Below are positions 8,299 through 17,141 of a stretch of DNA of 38,529 bases, one piece after another. The translations under genes and the position numbers were made by a program. Source of the stretch: CAXXOK01 sp964640955 (lineage in GTDB: Bacteria; Bacillota; Clostridia; Christensenellales; Aristaeellaceae). The stretch is from assembly GCA_964640955.1 (NCBI GenBank), contig CAZXJI010000028.1, positions 1-38,529 on the forward strand, written 5' to 3'. The notes beneath the pieces were generated by a model. It ran no database searches, was not told the DNA's origin, and saw nothing but the letters and a program-made list of their open reading frames with translations. The first letter of the stretch is position 1; each line of letters opens with the position of its first letter.

Positions 8299-10220
8299 AA
8301 CGATTGTTGCAAAAAGTAAGCCGCACCTTCCGCGCCGCCAGGCCGTCGAGCCACATTATGATGAAAATATGGCTGTCCACGGCGGCCGTTGTGTTGGCGT
8401 TCATCATCCTCATCATGATCGGCGCGCAATTCTTCTTCAACAGTTATTATCTGGATACCGCGCTGGAACGCACGTCCAAAAACGTGCTCAGCACCGCCGA
8501 AACCGTCAGCGAATCGATAGACAGCATCATTCGCCGCTTTGTCAGCGTATGCAGCGTGGTCAGCTTCAAGGAGCTGATGCTGCGGATACGCGACGCAGAC
8601 AAAGCGGACTATACGCAACTGAACAACGACCTGCAGGATAAGCTATACGAACTGTCCACCTGCAGTTCGCTGGTCAGTTCCGTCATCATCACATCCAAGC
8701 AGGGCCTGTACTATCATCTGTTGGCACAGCAGCTTTCCGGCAGCGTGTCCAGCTTCACGCTCGGCTACGATCCGGCGGAGATCAACGGCATTACATTCCT
8801 GCCGGTCGGCGACAGCCCTGTGAAAGGCCAAAGTCAAGTCATCCCGATGGCGATCCCGCTCGCCTTTCTCAGCGGCAACAGCTTGCTGATGGTCGCGCCA
8901 ACGGCGGCTTCCTCCAATGCGATCCTGTATCTGTTCCTGGATGCCGGCGCGCTGAACAAGGTGCTTGCGCAATACCGCGAAGGCAAAAGCGACACCGAAT
9001 ACCTGCTCAACAGCGCCGGAAGTGTGCTGAACGTATCCGCGTACGACGACGCGTTCAACCAGGCGGTGCAGTCCGGTGCATTTGATCTCACGTCCGCATC
9101 TGAAAGCGGGCGCAGCACAATCTACGACGACGCGTTCGATCAGGCAATGCAGTCCGGCACTTTTGATCTCACGTCCGTATTTGGAAGCGGATACGGCACC
9201 ATACAATCCTACCGTATCGATGATCGGTGGGTGTTGTTTACGCGGCTGGGCCGACGCAATATGTTCCTTGCCGTTCTGGTTTCAAAAAGCACGCTCCTGT
9301 CTCCGCTCACAAAGCTGACCAATACTCTGCTGATCGCCTGCGGCGCCTCCGTTCTGATCGCGGTGCTGGTATCCCTGTTTTCCGCAATCTTCCTGTCGGC
9401 GCCGCTTCGCAGGCTAACCGCAGCGGTCAAGACCATTTCGGACGGCACCTACACCTCCGACAGCATGCTTCGCCAGCGGGACGAGATCGGCCAGTTGAGT
9501 GAGGCTATCGATACGATGTACCATACAATACAAAACCAGATCAAACAGATCTATGAGGAACGCCGTGCCAAATACAATGCCGAGGTGCGTCTGTTCACGG
9601 AGCAGGTCAATCCGCATTTCCTTTACAACACGCTTGAGTTTATCAATCTTGAGGTGTATAACGGGCATACGGAAAACGCTTCGCGCATGATCCAAAGCCT
9701 GGGCAGCTTCCTGCACATCGGCCTCAGCTTCGGCAGAGAGCAGATCACGCTGGAAAAGGAGCTGGAGCACGTACAGGCCTACATCGCGATCATGAATCAC
9801 CGCTTCAGCCACCATATCTGTTTCACTACCAGCATCCCGGATGAGCTCCGCACCCGGCGCGTGCTGAAAATCATATTGCAGCCGCTGGTGGAGAACTCGA
9901 TCTGCCACGGTTTTCTGCTGGAGGATAACAATTTCTTCATCGACACGCCGTCCATTTTCATCAAATGCTACCGTGAAAACGAAAAGCTCGTGCTGTCCGT
10001 TATCGACAACGGTATCGGCTTCAACGCAAAGAGAGTGGCAGAGATCATGCGCCACAGCCCCGATCCGCAGGAGCATCTCGGATTGAACAACGTGTATACC
10101 AGGCTACGCCTGTTTTACGGAGACGAAACAGAGATAGGATTGCAGTCCATCCCCTATTACAGGAACACGGTGTCTGTCTATATCCCTTATCGGTATTCGG
10201 ATGCGGATGATGCCGATTAA
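8295..10220 (+). CDS. Membrane sensor histidine kinase (YesM-like)
   Basis: Partner of the response regulator, overlapping it by 4 bases. The 641-residue protein has a first membrane helix at about 25-46, an extracytoplasmic sensor region to about 335, a second membrane helix, and a HAMP linker starting near 368 ('APLRRLTAAVKTISDG'). The histidine-kinase segment has 'NPHFLYN' with phospho-acceptor H441 (His_kinase family), and the ATPase domain has D-N-G-I-G-F at 571-576 and 'HLGLNNVYTRL'. The sensor contains a 27-residue exact-register tandem duplication (250-303). YesM-type kinases sense extracellular sugars or the loaded binding protein; the ligand here is unknown. Confidence 0.93.
   Translation: MKRLLQKVSRTFRAARPSSHIMMKIWLSTAAVVLAFIILIMIGAQFFFNSYYLDTALERTSKNVLSTAETVSESIDSIIRRFVSVCSVVSFKELMLRIRDADKADYTQLNNDLQDKLYELSTCSSLVSSVIITSKQGLYYHLLAQQLSGSVSSFTLGYDPAEINGITFLPVGDSPVKGQSQVIPMAIPLAFLSGNSLLMVAPTAASSNAILYLFLDAGALNKVLAQYREGKSDTEYLLNSAGSVLNVSAYDDAFNQAVQSGAFDLTSASESGRSTIYDDAFDQAMQSGTFDLTSVFGSGYGTIQSYRIDDRWVLFTRLGRRNMFLAVLVSKSTLLSPLTKLTNTLLIACGASVLIAVLVSLFSAIFLSAPLRRLTAAVKTISDGTYTSDSMLRQRDEIGQLSEAIDTMYHTIQNQIKQIYEERRAKYNAEVRLFTEQVNPHFLYNTLEFINLEVYNGHTENASRMIQSLGSFLHIGLSFGREQITLEKELEHVQAYIAIMNHRFSHHICFTTSIPDELRTRRVLKIILQPLVENSICHGFLLEDNNFFIDTPSIFIKCYRENEKLVLSVIDNGIGFNAKRVAEIMRHSPDPQEHLGLNNVYTRLRLFYGDETEIGLQSIPYYRNTVSVYIPYRYSDADDAD
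9042..9203 (+). repeat. 81-bp tandem duplication inside the sensor-kinase gene
   Basis: Two in-frame 81-base units, 9042-9122 and 9123-9203, encode 27 residues each: 'YDDAFNQAVQSGAFDLTS...' then 'YDDAFDQAMQSGTFDLTS...'. Seven or so residues differ, so the duplication is not new. It lies at the membrane-proximal end of the sensor domain. Confidence 0.9.
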
Positions 10221-10221
10221 A

Positions 10222-10252
10222 GACTGATTGACAGATGTAATGTCAATCAGTC
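10222..10252 (+). terminator. Perfect 12-bp stem-loop after the kinase gene
   Basis: GACTGATTGACA (10222-10233), loop of 7, TGTCAATCAGTC (10241-10252). It begins 2 bases after the kinase stop. There is no U-run after it, so it may be a processing/stability hairpin or a relic end rather than a strong intrinsic terminator. Confidence 0.5.
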
Positions 10253-10417
10253 CATGGATAAACCGATACGGTAAGTTGTTTGATCGCCGGCAGTTAGATG
10301 AGGATAGCACGGGGATGGGGTGCCATGCTCCAGCACAAACCCTTATTCTTACGGGGTTCCGAGTATCGCTTTACGAACACCCATACCACCTGGAAGGCAT
10401 ACAGGCACTTCTTTTCA

Positions 10418-11095
10418 TCATTTTTTTAAAATCATATCGACGACGTTGACCGCGGGCCTGTTGCGTGCCAAGGCCGAAACCACTGGCGTCGTTTCCGACA
10501 TAATGCAGGTTCCCGATGGGCGATTTGGGACTGGGACGCTGAGCGCCCGATTGGCCGATGGTGTTGGCTATGCCGTACGCCTCGCCTCCCAGCCTTGGCC
10601 CCATTTTATCCGTGCCGACGGCCGCACACTGTGCGGGCGTCACCTGCTCTGTTTTGTATATATGATTGAACAGCTCCGGCTGGATTCTGCGAACAATGCG
10701 CTCCACGTGGTCGAGATGAGGTTGGATATCCAGTCCGGGGTCCGGATAGCAGGACATCACGGCGTAAATCAGTTGCTTGCCCTCCGGCGCCGTGTTCGGA
10801 TACAGGGAGGTCGTCCCGAAGTATACGTAGTTGCTGAATGCTTCGCCCTTCCCTTCCGCCTTGGCCTTGAATTCCTCATAGGTGTCCAACCCGCCTTCTG
10901 AAAAGACGACGGTCATCGGGCTTTTGAGGACGGGTGCGTCGAGAAACCATCGATAACCGACGCAGGCCAGATTCGGGATCAGGGACTTGATGCGGTCGAC
11001 ATACGCGGCCTCAAATTGATCTTCTCCAACGAGGTTGAGTACCGTAGAGGAGTTAAGGGCAATCCTGCGTGGCGCAGGGATGCTTGAAGGAAACG
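10418..11095 (-). pseudogene. Relic of an FAD-dependent oxidoreductase (phytoene-desaturase-like)
   Basis: The frame runs open from about 11095 without a clear start codon; the family-like stretch '...LNLVGEDQFEAAYVDRIKSL...' to '...SPKSPIGNLHYVGNDASGFGLGTQQA' matches the C-terminal half of NAD(P)/FAD-dependent oxidoreductases of the CrtI/phytoene desaturase type, where 'YVGD/NxxSxxxGTxxA' contacts FAD. After 'GTQQA' the reading frame shifts: the alternative frame gives 'VNVVDMILKK' and a stop at 10418-10420, the expected family C-terminus. The N-terminal FAD-binding GxGxxG half is missing. So both ends are broken: truncation upstream and a small insertion (about 4 bases, CGCG) near 10455. 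Non-functional in this form. Confidence 0.7.
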
Positions 11096-11509
11096 AACTG
11101 ATTTATAACCTTTACAAAGCACAAAAAGACTACCGTTTTGCTTTCACGGATGAAAACAGAATAGTCAAGATATTAGAGAGATAAAAGCGATGTGCGGTTA
11201 TCAGTGGGCTGACAAAAACGGAATCTACCACCTTGTGCCGAACGCCAAGGTAATTAAAGGAATTCGACGCTTATTGGCAGCATCCCGGAATCGAAGAGCC
11301 ACTCCTACGGGTGGAAGGGATTCGGCGGTATGTTCTTAACGGCGAGGCAGTTGCCGAATCCGTCGGGAGAGGAGCCTTGCGGGGCTTTGGCAATCAAGGT
11401 GCACCGCCTAACCCCGGAAATCCTCGATTGGCGGAAACCGTCGATCGCCGCGCGGATTTCGGAAATCAGGGATACCGGGGCAGAAACTGCGGATTTACTT
11501 TCCTATTAA
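11080..11509 (+). pseudogene. Unrecognised, frameshifted coding remnants
   Basis: Three short open stretches in different plus-strand frames read like protein: 'MLEGNELIYNLYKAQKDYRF' onward to a TAA at 11182-11184; 'MCGYQWADKNGIYHLVPNAKVIK' from 11190; and 'EFDAYWQHPGIEEPLLRVEG' from about 11261, which joins the previous one by a one-base shift. Base composition is more AT-rich than in neighbouring genes. I cannot name a family. The first stretch abuts, and its frame overlaps, the opposite-strand oxidoreductase relic near 11040-11095, suggesting a deletion junction. Confidence 0.35.
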
Positions 11510-11531
11510 GAACCTTTAAGATTTAAGTACA

Positions 11532-11547
11532 TGATTAAGCTTAATCA
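11532..11547. promoter_or_regulatory. Perfect 16-bp palindrome, candidate operator
   Basis: TGATTAAGCTTAATCA is perfectly self-complementary and lies about 100 bases upstream of the binding-protein start at 11647. A dimeric repressor site (LacI- or GntR-like) is a reasonable reading; no matching regulator gene lies immediately beside it. No convincing -35/-10 pair was identified here. Confidence 0.45.
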
Positions 11548-11646
11548 TCAACCGTTCACAAAGGCGTGAACCGGCCGCCGCACTACGCCGGCAGCGCGGC
11601 GGCGTTCGTCCGTATCCTGATTCCGTACCATTAAGGAGGACATGCT

Positions 11647-13302
11647 ATGCGCAGACTGATATCCATCCTGCTGGCGGTGATGCTGCTTGCGGGTACCGCA
11701 GGCTTTGCGGCCGCCGAAGAAGACGTGACGATCCAGAACCAGGAAGCCTACGAGATGTACCTCGCCGCAGAGGACAACGTGTTGCCCATCTGCGAACCCG
11801 GCGAAATCACGCTGACCATTTACGTGGAGCTGGACGAGTACGCCGCCAACTTCATGCAATCCTACGACGAGCATCCGGTCGTCAAGAAGGTCGAGGAGCT
11901 TACGGGCCTGAACCTGGAGTTCATCCATCCGCCCGCGGGTGACGACGGCACCTTCTTCAACATGACCATCGCTTCCGGCGAGTATCCCGACATCTTCATT
12001 ACTTCCGACTTCAGCACCAGCTACCCCGGCGGCATCGAAGGCGCCATTCAGGACGGCGTTCTGGCCGACAACAACGCGTTGATCCGCCAGTACGCGAAAA
12101 ACTTCCTCTATTCCCTGGCGCAGGCGGATGAGAATACCTACCGCAACACCGCCGACGACGAGGGTAACCTGACGCTGGGCACCTGCTTCCTGTGCGATTA
12201 TCTGCTGGGCAACAGCAACATGGGTTTCATCGCCCGCAAGGACATTCTGGACAAGTATGGTCTGGAAGTGCCCAAGACCATCGACGAGCTGACCAACGTC
12301 ATGCGCGTCCTTAAAGAAAACGGCATCGAAGTGCCCATGGCACTGGGCACGCTGGACGACTTCCGCTACACCGGCAGCAACTTCCTCTCCGGCGCGTTCG
12401 GCGTGGTGATGAACGGCTACCAGGTCGACGACGAGGGCAACGTATTCTACAGCCGCGCCAACGACGGCTACAAGGCTTACCTTACGCAGATGGCTTCCTG
12501 GTATGACGAAGGTCTGATCGACCGCGATTTCGTCAACCGCGATGTGAGCGACGCGCTCAAAATGTTCTATAACGACCGCACCGCCTTCTGCATCATCGGC
12601 AACTGGCAGACCACCGAAATCATGTCGCTGGGCCAGGCGGAGAACCCCGACTTCGAAATCTACCCCGTACGCGTGCCGCGCCTCACCGACCCGGAGGAAG
12701 AGTTCCACCTGGGCGATCCGCTGGCCCAGGGCGGCGTGGGCGACACGCTCATCTCCGCCACCTGCGAAAACCCGGTCGCCGCCGTAAAGTTCCTGGATTA
12801 TCTTTACGACATGGACTTGGCCGAGCTTGCCTACTTCGGCACCGGCGAGCAGGAGGACGGCACCAGCACCTACGTGGTCAACGACGACGGCACCCTTGGC
12901 TACGGCGACGCGATTCTGGCCAATCCCGATTGGCCGTATGAGACCATCCGGCATAAGTACACCCTGCAGATCTTCCAGCGCCAGCTGCTGGAGGGCCCGG
13001 AAAGCTTCGAGTATTCCGACCCGATGTGCCAGACCTGCTGGGACGAGTGGAGCTACAAGACGTACGATCGCTCCGGCCGCCTGCCCGATTCCGTCTCCCG
13101 TACGGTGGACGAGGACACGGTGTACACCAACAACCAGGTGGACATCGAGACCTACAGCGACGAGATGATCTACAAGTTCATCACCGGCAGCGTGAGCATC
13201 GAGGACAACTGGGACGAGTTCGTCGCCACCATGTACGACATGGGTCTGGCGGAGAACGAGGCTATCCAGCAGGCCGCGTACGACCGCTGGCTGCAGCGCT
13301 AA
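11647..13302 (+). CDS. Sugar ABC transporter substrate-binding protein (LplA-like)
   Basis: A 551-residue extracytoplasmic receptor, the long form found with LplB/YtcP-type permeases. The N-terminus 'MRRLISILLAVMLLAGTAGFAAAEED' is a signal peptide with an A-x-A site; no lipobox cysteine. Mature features: 'LTIYVELDEYAANF', 'PVVKKVEELTGLNLEFIHPP', 'MTIASGEYPDIFI', 'GFIARKDILDKYGLEVPKTIDELTNVM', all typical for this subfamily binding complex plant or pectin oligosaccharides. AAGGAGGA ends 7 bases before the ATG. It heads a six-gene operon; the 187-base gap to the first permease contains GC-rich hairpins. Confidence 0.93.
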   Translation: MRRLISILLAVMLLAGTAGFAAAEEDVTIQNQEAYEMYLAAEDNVLPICEPGEITLTIYVELDEYAANFMQSYDEHPVVKKVEELTGLNLEFIHPPAGDDGTFFNMTIASGEYPDIFITSDFSTSYPGGIEGAIQDGVLADNNALIRQYAKNFLYSLAQADENTYRNTADDEGNLTLGTCFLCDYLLGNSNMGFIARKDILDKYGLEVPKTIDELTNVMRVLKENGIEVPMALGTLDDFRYTGSNFLSGAFGVVMNGYQVDDEGNVFYSRANDGYKAYLTQMASWYDEGLIDRDFVNRDVSDALKMFYNDRTAFCIIGNWQTTEIMSLGQAENPDFEIYPVRVPRLTDPEEEFHLGDPLAQGGVGDTLISATCENPVAAVKFLDYLYDMDLAELAYFGTGEQEDGTSTYVVNDDGTLGYGDAILANPDWPYETIRHKYTLQIFQRQLLEGPESFEYSDPMCQTCWDEWSYKTYDRSGRLPDSVSRTVDEDTVYTNNQVDIETYSDEMIYKFITGSVSIEDNWDEFVATMYDMGLAENEAIQQAAYDRWLQR

Positions 13303-13390
13303 TCCTTCGCCGCTTTGCCGGCAGCACGCCCGGGCCCGGCCGTAACGCCGTCGCCCGCGCGGCGCCGGCGGCGGGCGGTGCCCGACCGGT

Positions 13391-13430
13391 CGGAGGAGAG
13401 AGAGTCATCCTCTTTCCTCCGGCTTTTGTT
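13391..13430 (+). terminator. Attenuator-like stem-loop between binding-protein and permease genes
   Basis: CGGAGGAGAGAG (13391-13402) pairs with CTCTTTCCTCCG (13410-13421) with one G-U pair, followed by GCTTTTGTTT. This is an intrinsic-terminator shape inside the operon, so it probably gives partial termination and a higher level of binding protein than permease. A second GC-rich inverted repeat lies at about 13350-13378. Confidence 0.65.
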
Positions 13431-13489
13431 TATCAACGCACAGCGGCAGCCATTTGGGCAACCGCTGCCAGCGAAAGGAGACCGCAACC

Positions 13490-14431
13490 ATGATCGCAGC
13501 CGCCGGACGGAAGCGCAACCGGCCCAAGCGCGCCGGAGTGCTCCGCAACATCCTCCAAAACCCGGTGCTTTACCTGATGGCGCTCCCCGTAATCGCCTAC
13601 TACTTTATTTTCTGCTACCTGCCCATGTATGGCGTGATCATCGCCTTTCAGGACTACGTGCCGGCGCGCGGCATCCTCAACAGCAACTGGGTGGGCCTCA
13701 AGCATTTTGCCAGCTTCTTTTCCAGCACCTACCTGCCCCGTCTGGTCAGGAACACGCTGGCGATCAACGTAAAGGAGCTTCTCTTCTCCTTTCCCATCCC
13801 CATTCTCTTCGCTCTGCTGCTAAACGAGGTGCGCAGCACGCGCTTCCGACGCATATCCCAATCCATCACCTACATGCCGCACTTCATCTCCACCGTGGTC
13901 ATCTGCGGCCTGCTGGTGGACTTTACCAAGAGCACGGGGGTGCTGACCAACCTGTTTGTCGCGCTGGGCATGGACCGTGTCAACATGCTTTCCGTGCCCG
14001 AGTATTTTCAGGGACTGTTCATCGGCAGCATCGTATGGCAGTCCTTCGGTTGGGATTCCATCATTTATTTCGCCGCGCTCACCGGCATCGACCCGATGCT
14101 CTACGACGCCGCGCGCGTGGACGGCGCGGGGCGATTCCGTCAGGCGATCCACGTAACGCTCCCGGGCATCGCCCCCACGATCGTCATCCTGATGCTGCTT
14201 CGCATCGGTTCCATGATGACCGTATCGTGGGATCGCATCATCCTCTTGTACAATCCGCTCACCTACGAGACGGCGGACGTGCTCAGCAGCTATGTATACC
14301 GCATCGGCTTAACCAAGATGCAGTACAGCTTCGCGACCGCGGTCGGCCTGTTCAACTCCGTCATCAACATCCTTTTGCTGATTACCGCCAACAAAATCTC
14401 CAGCCGTGTCAGCGAAAACAGCCTGTGGTAA
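13490..14431 (+). CDS. lplB: Sugar ABC transporter permease (LplB-like)
   Basis: The 313-residue inner-membrane protein has six predicted helices, starting 'PVLYLMALPVIAYYFIFCYLPMYG', the characteristic LplB opening, plus 'VGLKHFASFF' and 'ITYMPHFISTVVICGLLVD'. The coupling loop reads 'MLYDAARVDGAGRFRQAIHVTLP' in shape. The ATG at 13490 has AAAGGAG 9 bases upstream; an upstream in-frame ATG at 13454 has no site. It pairs with 14448-15365; the cargo would be an oligosaccharide captured by the 551-residue binding protein. Confidence 0.93.
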   Translation: MIAAAGRKRNRPKRAGVLRNILQNPVLYLMALPVIAYYFIFCYLPMYGVIIAFQDYVPARGILNSNWVGLKHFASFFSSTYLPRLVRNTLAINVKELLFSFPIPILFALLLNEVRSTRFRRISQSITYMPHFISTVVICGLLVDFTKSTGVLTNLFVALGMDRVNMLSVPEYFQGLFIGSIVWQSFGWDSIIYFAALTGIDPMLYDAARVDGAGRFRQAIHVTLPGIAPTIVILMLLRIGSMMTVSWDRIILLYNPLTYETADVLSSYVYRIGLTKMQYSFATAVGLFNSVINILLLITANKISSRVSENSLW

Positions 14432-14447
14432 AAGGAGGCGTGAAGAG

Positions 14448-15365
14448 ATGAATATCGGTTTACCCGCCCGCAAGCGCCGCGTCCGGCTGCACCGCACCCC
14501 CGGCGAAAAAATATTCGACGTCATCAACATCCTGTTTATCCTCCTGCTCGTCGCCGTGACGGTCTATCCCCTTTTATACACGCTGTTCGCGTCTTTCAGC
14601 GACGCCCGTTCGCTGCTCAGGCACGAAGGCGCGCTGCTGGCCCCGCTTCAGCCCTTCACCTTGCAGGGATACAGGATGACCTTCGCGAATCCAAACATCC
14701 TCAGCGGTTTTTGGATCACCTGCCTGATGGTGGCCAGCGGTACGGCGATCGGCGTGGTCATGACCATGCTGGGTGCCTACGTCGTCACCCGCAAAAAGTT
14801 CCAGATTCGCGGCATCATGATGAAAGCCATCATCGTGACGATGTTTTTCAACGGCGGCATCATCCCGACGTTCTTCGTGGTGCGCAACGTCGGCCTTTAC
14901 AACAGCTTCTGGTCCATGGTCATTCCCACGGCGCTGAACACCTATAACCTGATTATTTTGCGGACGTTCTTTCTAAGCGTACCGGACAGCCTGGAGGAAT
15001 CGGCCCTGCTGGACGGCGCTAACGACGTGCAGATTCTGTTTCGCATCTTTCTGCCGCTGTCGTTGCCGGCCATCGCGGTGATCACGCTGTACTACGCGGT
15101 GGATTACTGGAACTCGTGGTACCCGGCGCTGCTCTATATACGCGACCGCGAGCTCTATCCGCTGCAGATGTTTATGCGGGAACTGCTGATTCAGAACGAA
15201 AGCGTGGAATCGCAAAGCGGGCAGCAAATGGTATCCGAAGTGTACACGCGCGAGCTGGTCAAGTATTGCACGGTCGTCGTCTCCACGGTTCCCATCCTGA
15301 TCCTGTATCCGTTCTTGCAGAAGTATTTTGTCAAAGGCGTCATGATCGGCGCCATAAAAGGATGA
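14448..15365 (+). CDS. Sugar ABC transporter permease (LplC/YtcP-like)
   Basis: The 305-residue partner of the LplB-like permease. N-terminal basic stretch then 'VINILFILLLVAVTVYPLLYTLFASFSD', a family hallmark; EAA loop 'SLEESALLDGANDVQILFRIFLP' in shape; C-terminus 'YFVKGVMIGAIKG', the usual ending. The start at 14448 has AAAGGAGG 9 bases upstream, 16 bases after the previous stop. No ATPase gene follows; the next genes are enzymes. Confidence 0.93.
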   Translation: MNIGLPARKRRVRLHRTPGEKIFDVINILFILLLVAVTVYPLLYTLFASFSDARSLLRHEGALLAPLQPFTLQGYRMTFANPNILSGFWITCLMVASGTAIGVVMTMLGAYVVTRKKFQIRGIMMKAIIVTMFFNGGIIPTFFVVRNVGLYNSFWSMVIPTALNTYNLIILRTFFLSVPDSLEESALLDGANDVQILFRIFLPLSLPAIAVITLYYAVDYWNSWYPALLYIRDRELYPLQMFMRELLIQNESVESQSGQQMVSEVYTRELVKYCTVVVSTVPILILYPFLQKYFVKGVMIGAIKG

Positions 15366-15379
15366 CGGAGGGGTTGCAC

Positions 15380-16057
15380 ATGTCTTTGAAAGTCGAGGAA
15401 ATCCGCCGGGCCCTGCGGGCCGCCGCGCCCGCGTACGATGCGTTTTGCAGGGCCGCCATACCCGGCGCGACGGAAACGGCGCTGGAAAGCGCGATGCTGG
15501 CCGCGGCCGGCGGGCTGCCCGCGAAGTACGATCTGCTTTCCGGTCCGCGCACCGCGGACATCGAGGGCGGCGCGACCGCGCGCGTGCTCACGGCGGGCGA
15601 CGCGTTGATCCTGGACCTGAGTCTGAAGGCGGGCGGGCACTGGTGCGACGTGTGCCGTACGTTCTTTCTGGGCGCGCCGGACGTGGAAATGACCCATACC
15701 TACGAAAAGGCGCTGGGCTGCCACGACATGCTTGTCGGCCTGCTGCGCCCGGACGTACCCGCCCGCAGCCTGTACGCCGCGGTGGAAAGCTACTTTGAAG
15801 CCAACGGTCTGACCGGCATGCTCAAGCACCACACAGGGCACGGTATCGGCGAAGCGCCGTTTATCCCCCCTGTGGAGCTTAAGGACTCCGAGGATATCGT
15901 CCGCGAGGGCGACGTGATGACCGTGGAGATCGGCGCATACCGCGACGGCCGCTACGGCGTCCGTCTGGAGGACGATTATCTGGTCACAGCGCAGGGCGCC
16001 GTGCCGCTGTGGGATTACCCCATCGGCCTGCAAAGCGCAATTTTGACCCGGGCATAA
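15380..16057 (+). CDS. M24-family metallopeptidase-like protein, catalytic domain only
   Basis: The 225-residue protein is a pita-bread fold (Xaa-Pro peptidase/creatinase superfamily). All five metal ligands are visible: D79 in 'LILDLS', D90 in 'HWCDVCRT', H154 in 'HHTGHGIG', E183 in 'TVEIGAY' and E197 in 'RLEDDY'. Prolidases and aminopeptidase P are usually 350-450 residues with an N-terminal creatinase domain; that domain is absent, leaving a methionine-aminopeptidase-sized protein. The start at 15380 follows GGAGGGG, 14 bases after the permease stop. It lies inside a sugar operon, so its substrate may be an imino-containing or peptide-like part of the cargo, or it may be a non-peptidase creatinase relative; undecided. 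Confidence 0.85.
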   Translation: MSLKVEEIRRALRAAAPAYDAFCRAAIPGATETALESAMLAAAGGLPAKYDLLSGPRTADIEGGATARVLTAGDALILDLSLKAGGHWCDVCRTFFLGAPDVEMTHTYEKALGCHDMLVGLLRPDVPARSLYAAVESYFEANGLTGMLKHHTGHGIGEAPFIPPVELKDSEDIVREGDVMTVEIGAYRDGRYGVRLEDDYLVTAQGAVPLWDYPIGLQSAILTRA

Positions 16058-16078
16058 ACCAAAAAAGGAAAACGGAAT

Positions 16079-17125
16079 ATGAAAGCAATGCTATGGGAAG
16101 GCCTCAACCGCCTGCGCATGGTGGATTTGCCCGAGCCTGAATGTAAGCCGGGCGAGCTGAAAATCAAGGTTCACAGCGCGGGTGTGTGCGCTACGGACGC
16201 GCATATTATCCACGGTACTTTTTTCAACGGCAACCCGCCCCACGTGCTGGGGCACGAGATCGCGGGCGAAGTGGTCGCGGCGGGTACGCCCGCGCTGGAA
16301 GGCTGGCTGGGCCGCCGCGTGGTGGTGGAGACCGCCGTGGGCTGCGGCGTATGCGAGCACTGCCGAAGCGGCAACAAGCACCTGTGCAGGGATGGCGGCG
16401 AAATTGGTTTTCCGCCCTATCCGGGCGGCTACGCGCAGTACGTGTGCGTGCCGTGGACCTGCGCGCACGTTATGCCGGAGGGCATGAGCTACGACGAAGG
16501 CGGCATCCTGGAGGCCGTTGCCTGCCCCGTGGGCGCCATACGCCGCATCGGACTGGCCTTTGGCGAAACGGTGCTGGTGCAGGGCGCGGGTGTGGCGGGG
16601 CTCTCCTTTTTGCAGGCCGTGCGCGCCGCCTCCGCCGGCAAGGTGATCGCCACCGTGACCCGCGCGCATAAGCGGGACGAGGCGCTGCGCTTCGGCGCGG
16701 ACGTGGTCATCGGCATCCGAAACGAGGATTTGCGTGAGCGTGTGCTGGAAGAAACCGACGGCAGGGGCGTCGACCTTTCCATCGACGCCGTCGGCGCCGC
16801 ACAGACGCTGATCGACGCGGTCGACCTGTGCGCGCCGCGCGGGCGCGTGCTGCTCTACGGCCTGCCGGACGAAAAGGCGCTGCCGCCGTTCCCGGCGACG
16901 CGCATCATTATGAAGCAGCTTACGGTGCTGGGCGTAACCAATAACGAGCTGGTGTGGGACCCGCTGCTTGACATGGTCGAGCGCGGCGTCATCAACGTGC
17001 GGGATTTTGTTACGCACCGCTATCCGCTTTCCGCGCTGCCCGAGGCGATCGAGGCGGTCTCCAAACGGCCGGAGGGGCTGATTAAAGCCGTCGTGCACCC
17101 GTGGGAAGACGAAACGCAGGCATAA
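16079..17125 (+). CDS. Zinc-dependent medium-chain dehydrogenase (sorbitol/threonine dehydrogenase-like)
   Basis: NAD(P)-dependent polyol or sugar dehydrogenase of the MDR superfamily, 348 residues, cytoplasmic. Catalytic zinc ligands C37 ('GVCATDAH'), H59-E60 ('LGHE') and probably E145; structural zinc cysteines C89, C92, C95 and C103. The Rossmann motif is G169-x-G171-x-x-G174 in 'VQGAGVAGLSF'. Following directly after the M24 gene (21-base gap) and 16 bases before the sugar-acid enzyme, it likely oxidises a sugar or polyol to the acid or keto form used by the next enzyme. The exact substrate is not deducible. Confidence 0.92.
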   Translation: MKAMLWEGLNRLRMVDLPEPECKPGELKIKVHSAGVCATDAHIIHGTFFNGNPPHVLGHEIAGEVVAAGTPALEGWLGRRVVVETAVGCGVCEHCRSGNKHLCRDGGEIGFPPYPGGYAQYVCVPWTCAHVMPEGMSYDEGGILEAVACPVGAIRRIGLAFGETVLVQGAGVAGLSFLQAVRAASAGKVIATVTRAHKRDEALRFGADVVIGIRNEDLRERVLEETDGRGVDLSIDAVGAAQTLIDAVDLCAPRGRVLLYGLPDEKALPPFPATRIIMKQLTVLGVTNNELVWDPLLDMVERGVINVRDFVTHRYPLSALPEAIEAVSKRPEGLIKAVVHPWEDETQA

Positions 17126-17141
17126 GAAGGGTGGAGTTCCT

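Noticed and set aside
11548..12954. Long open frame on the minus strand opposite the binding-protein gene
   Set aside because: It is the antisense shadow of a GC-rich gene with clear signal peptide and family motifs; its translation is Val/Ala/Gly-rich with no recognisable domain and no ribosome site.
16091..17098. 335-codon minus-strand frame opposite the dehydrogenase
   Set aside because: The plus-strand gene carries all zinc and nucleotide-binding residues; the antisense translation has no family features.
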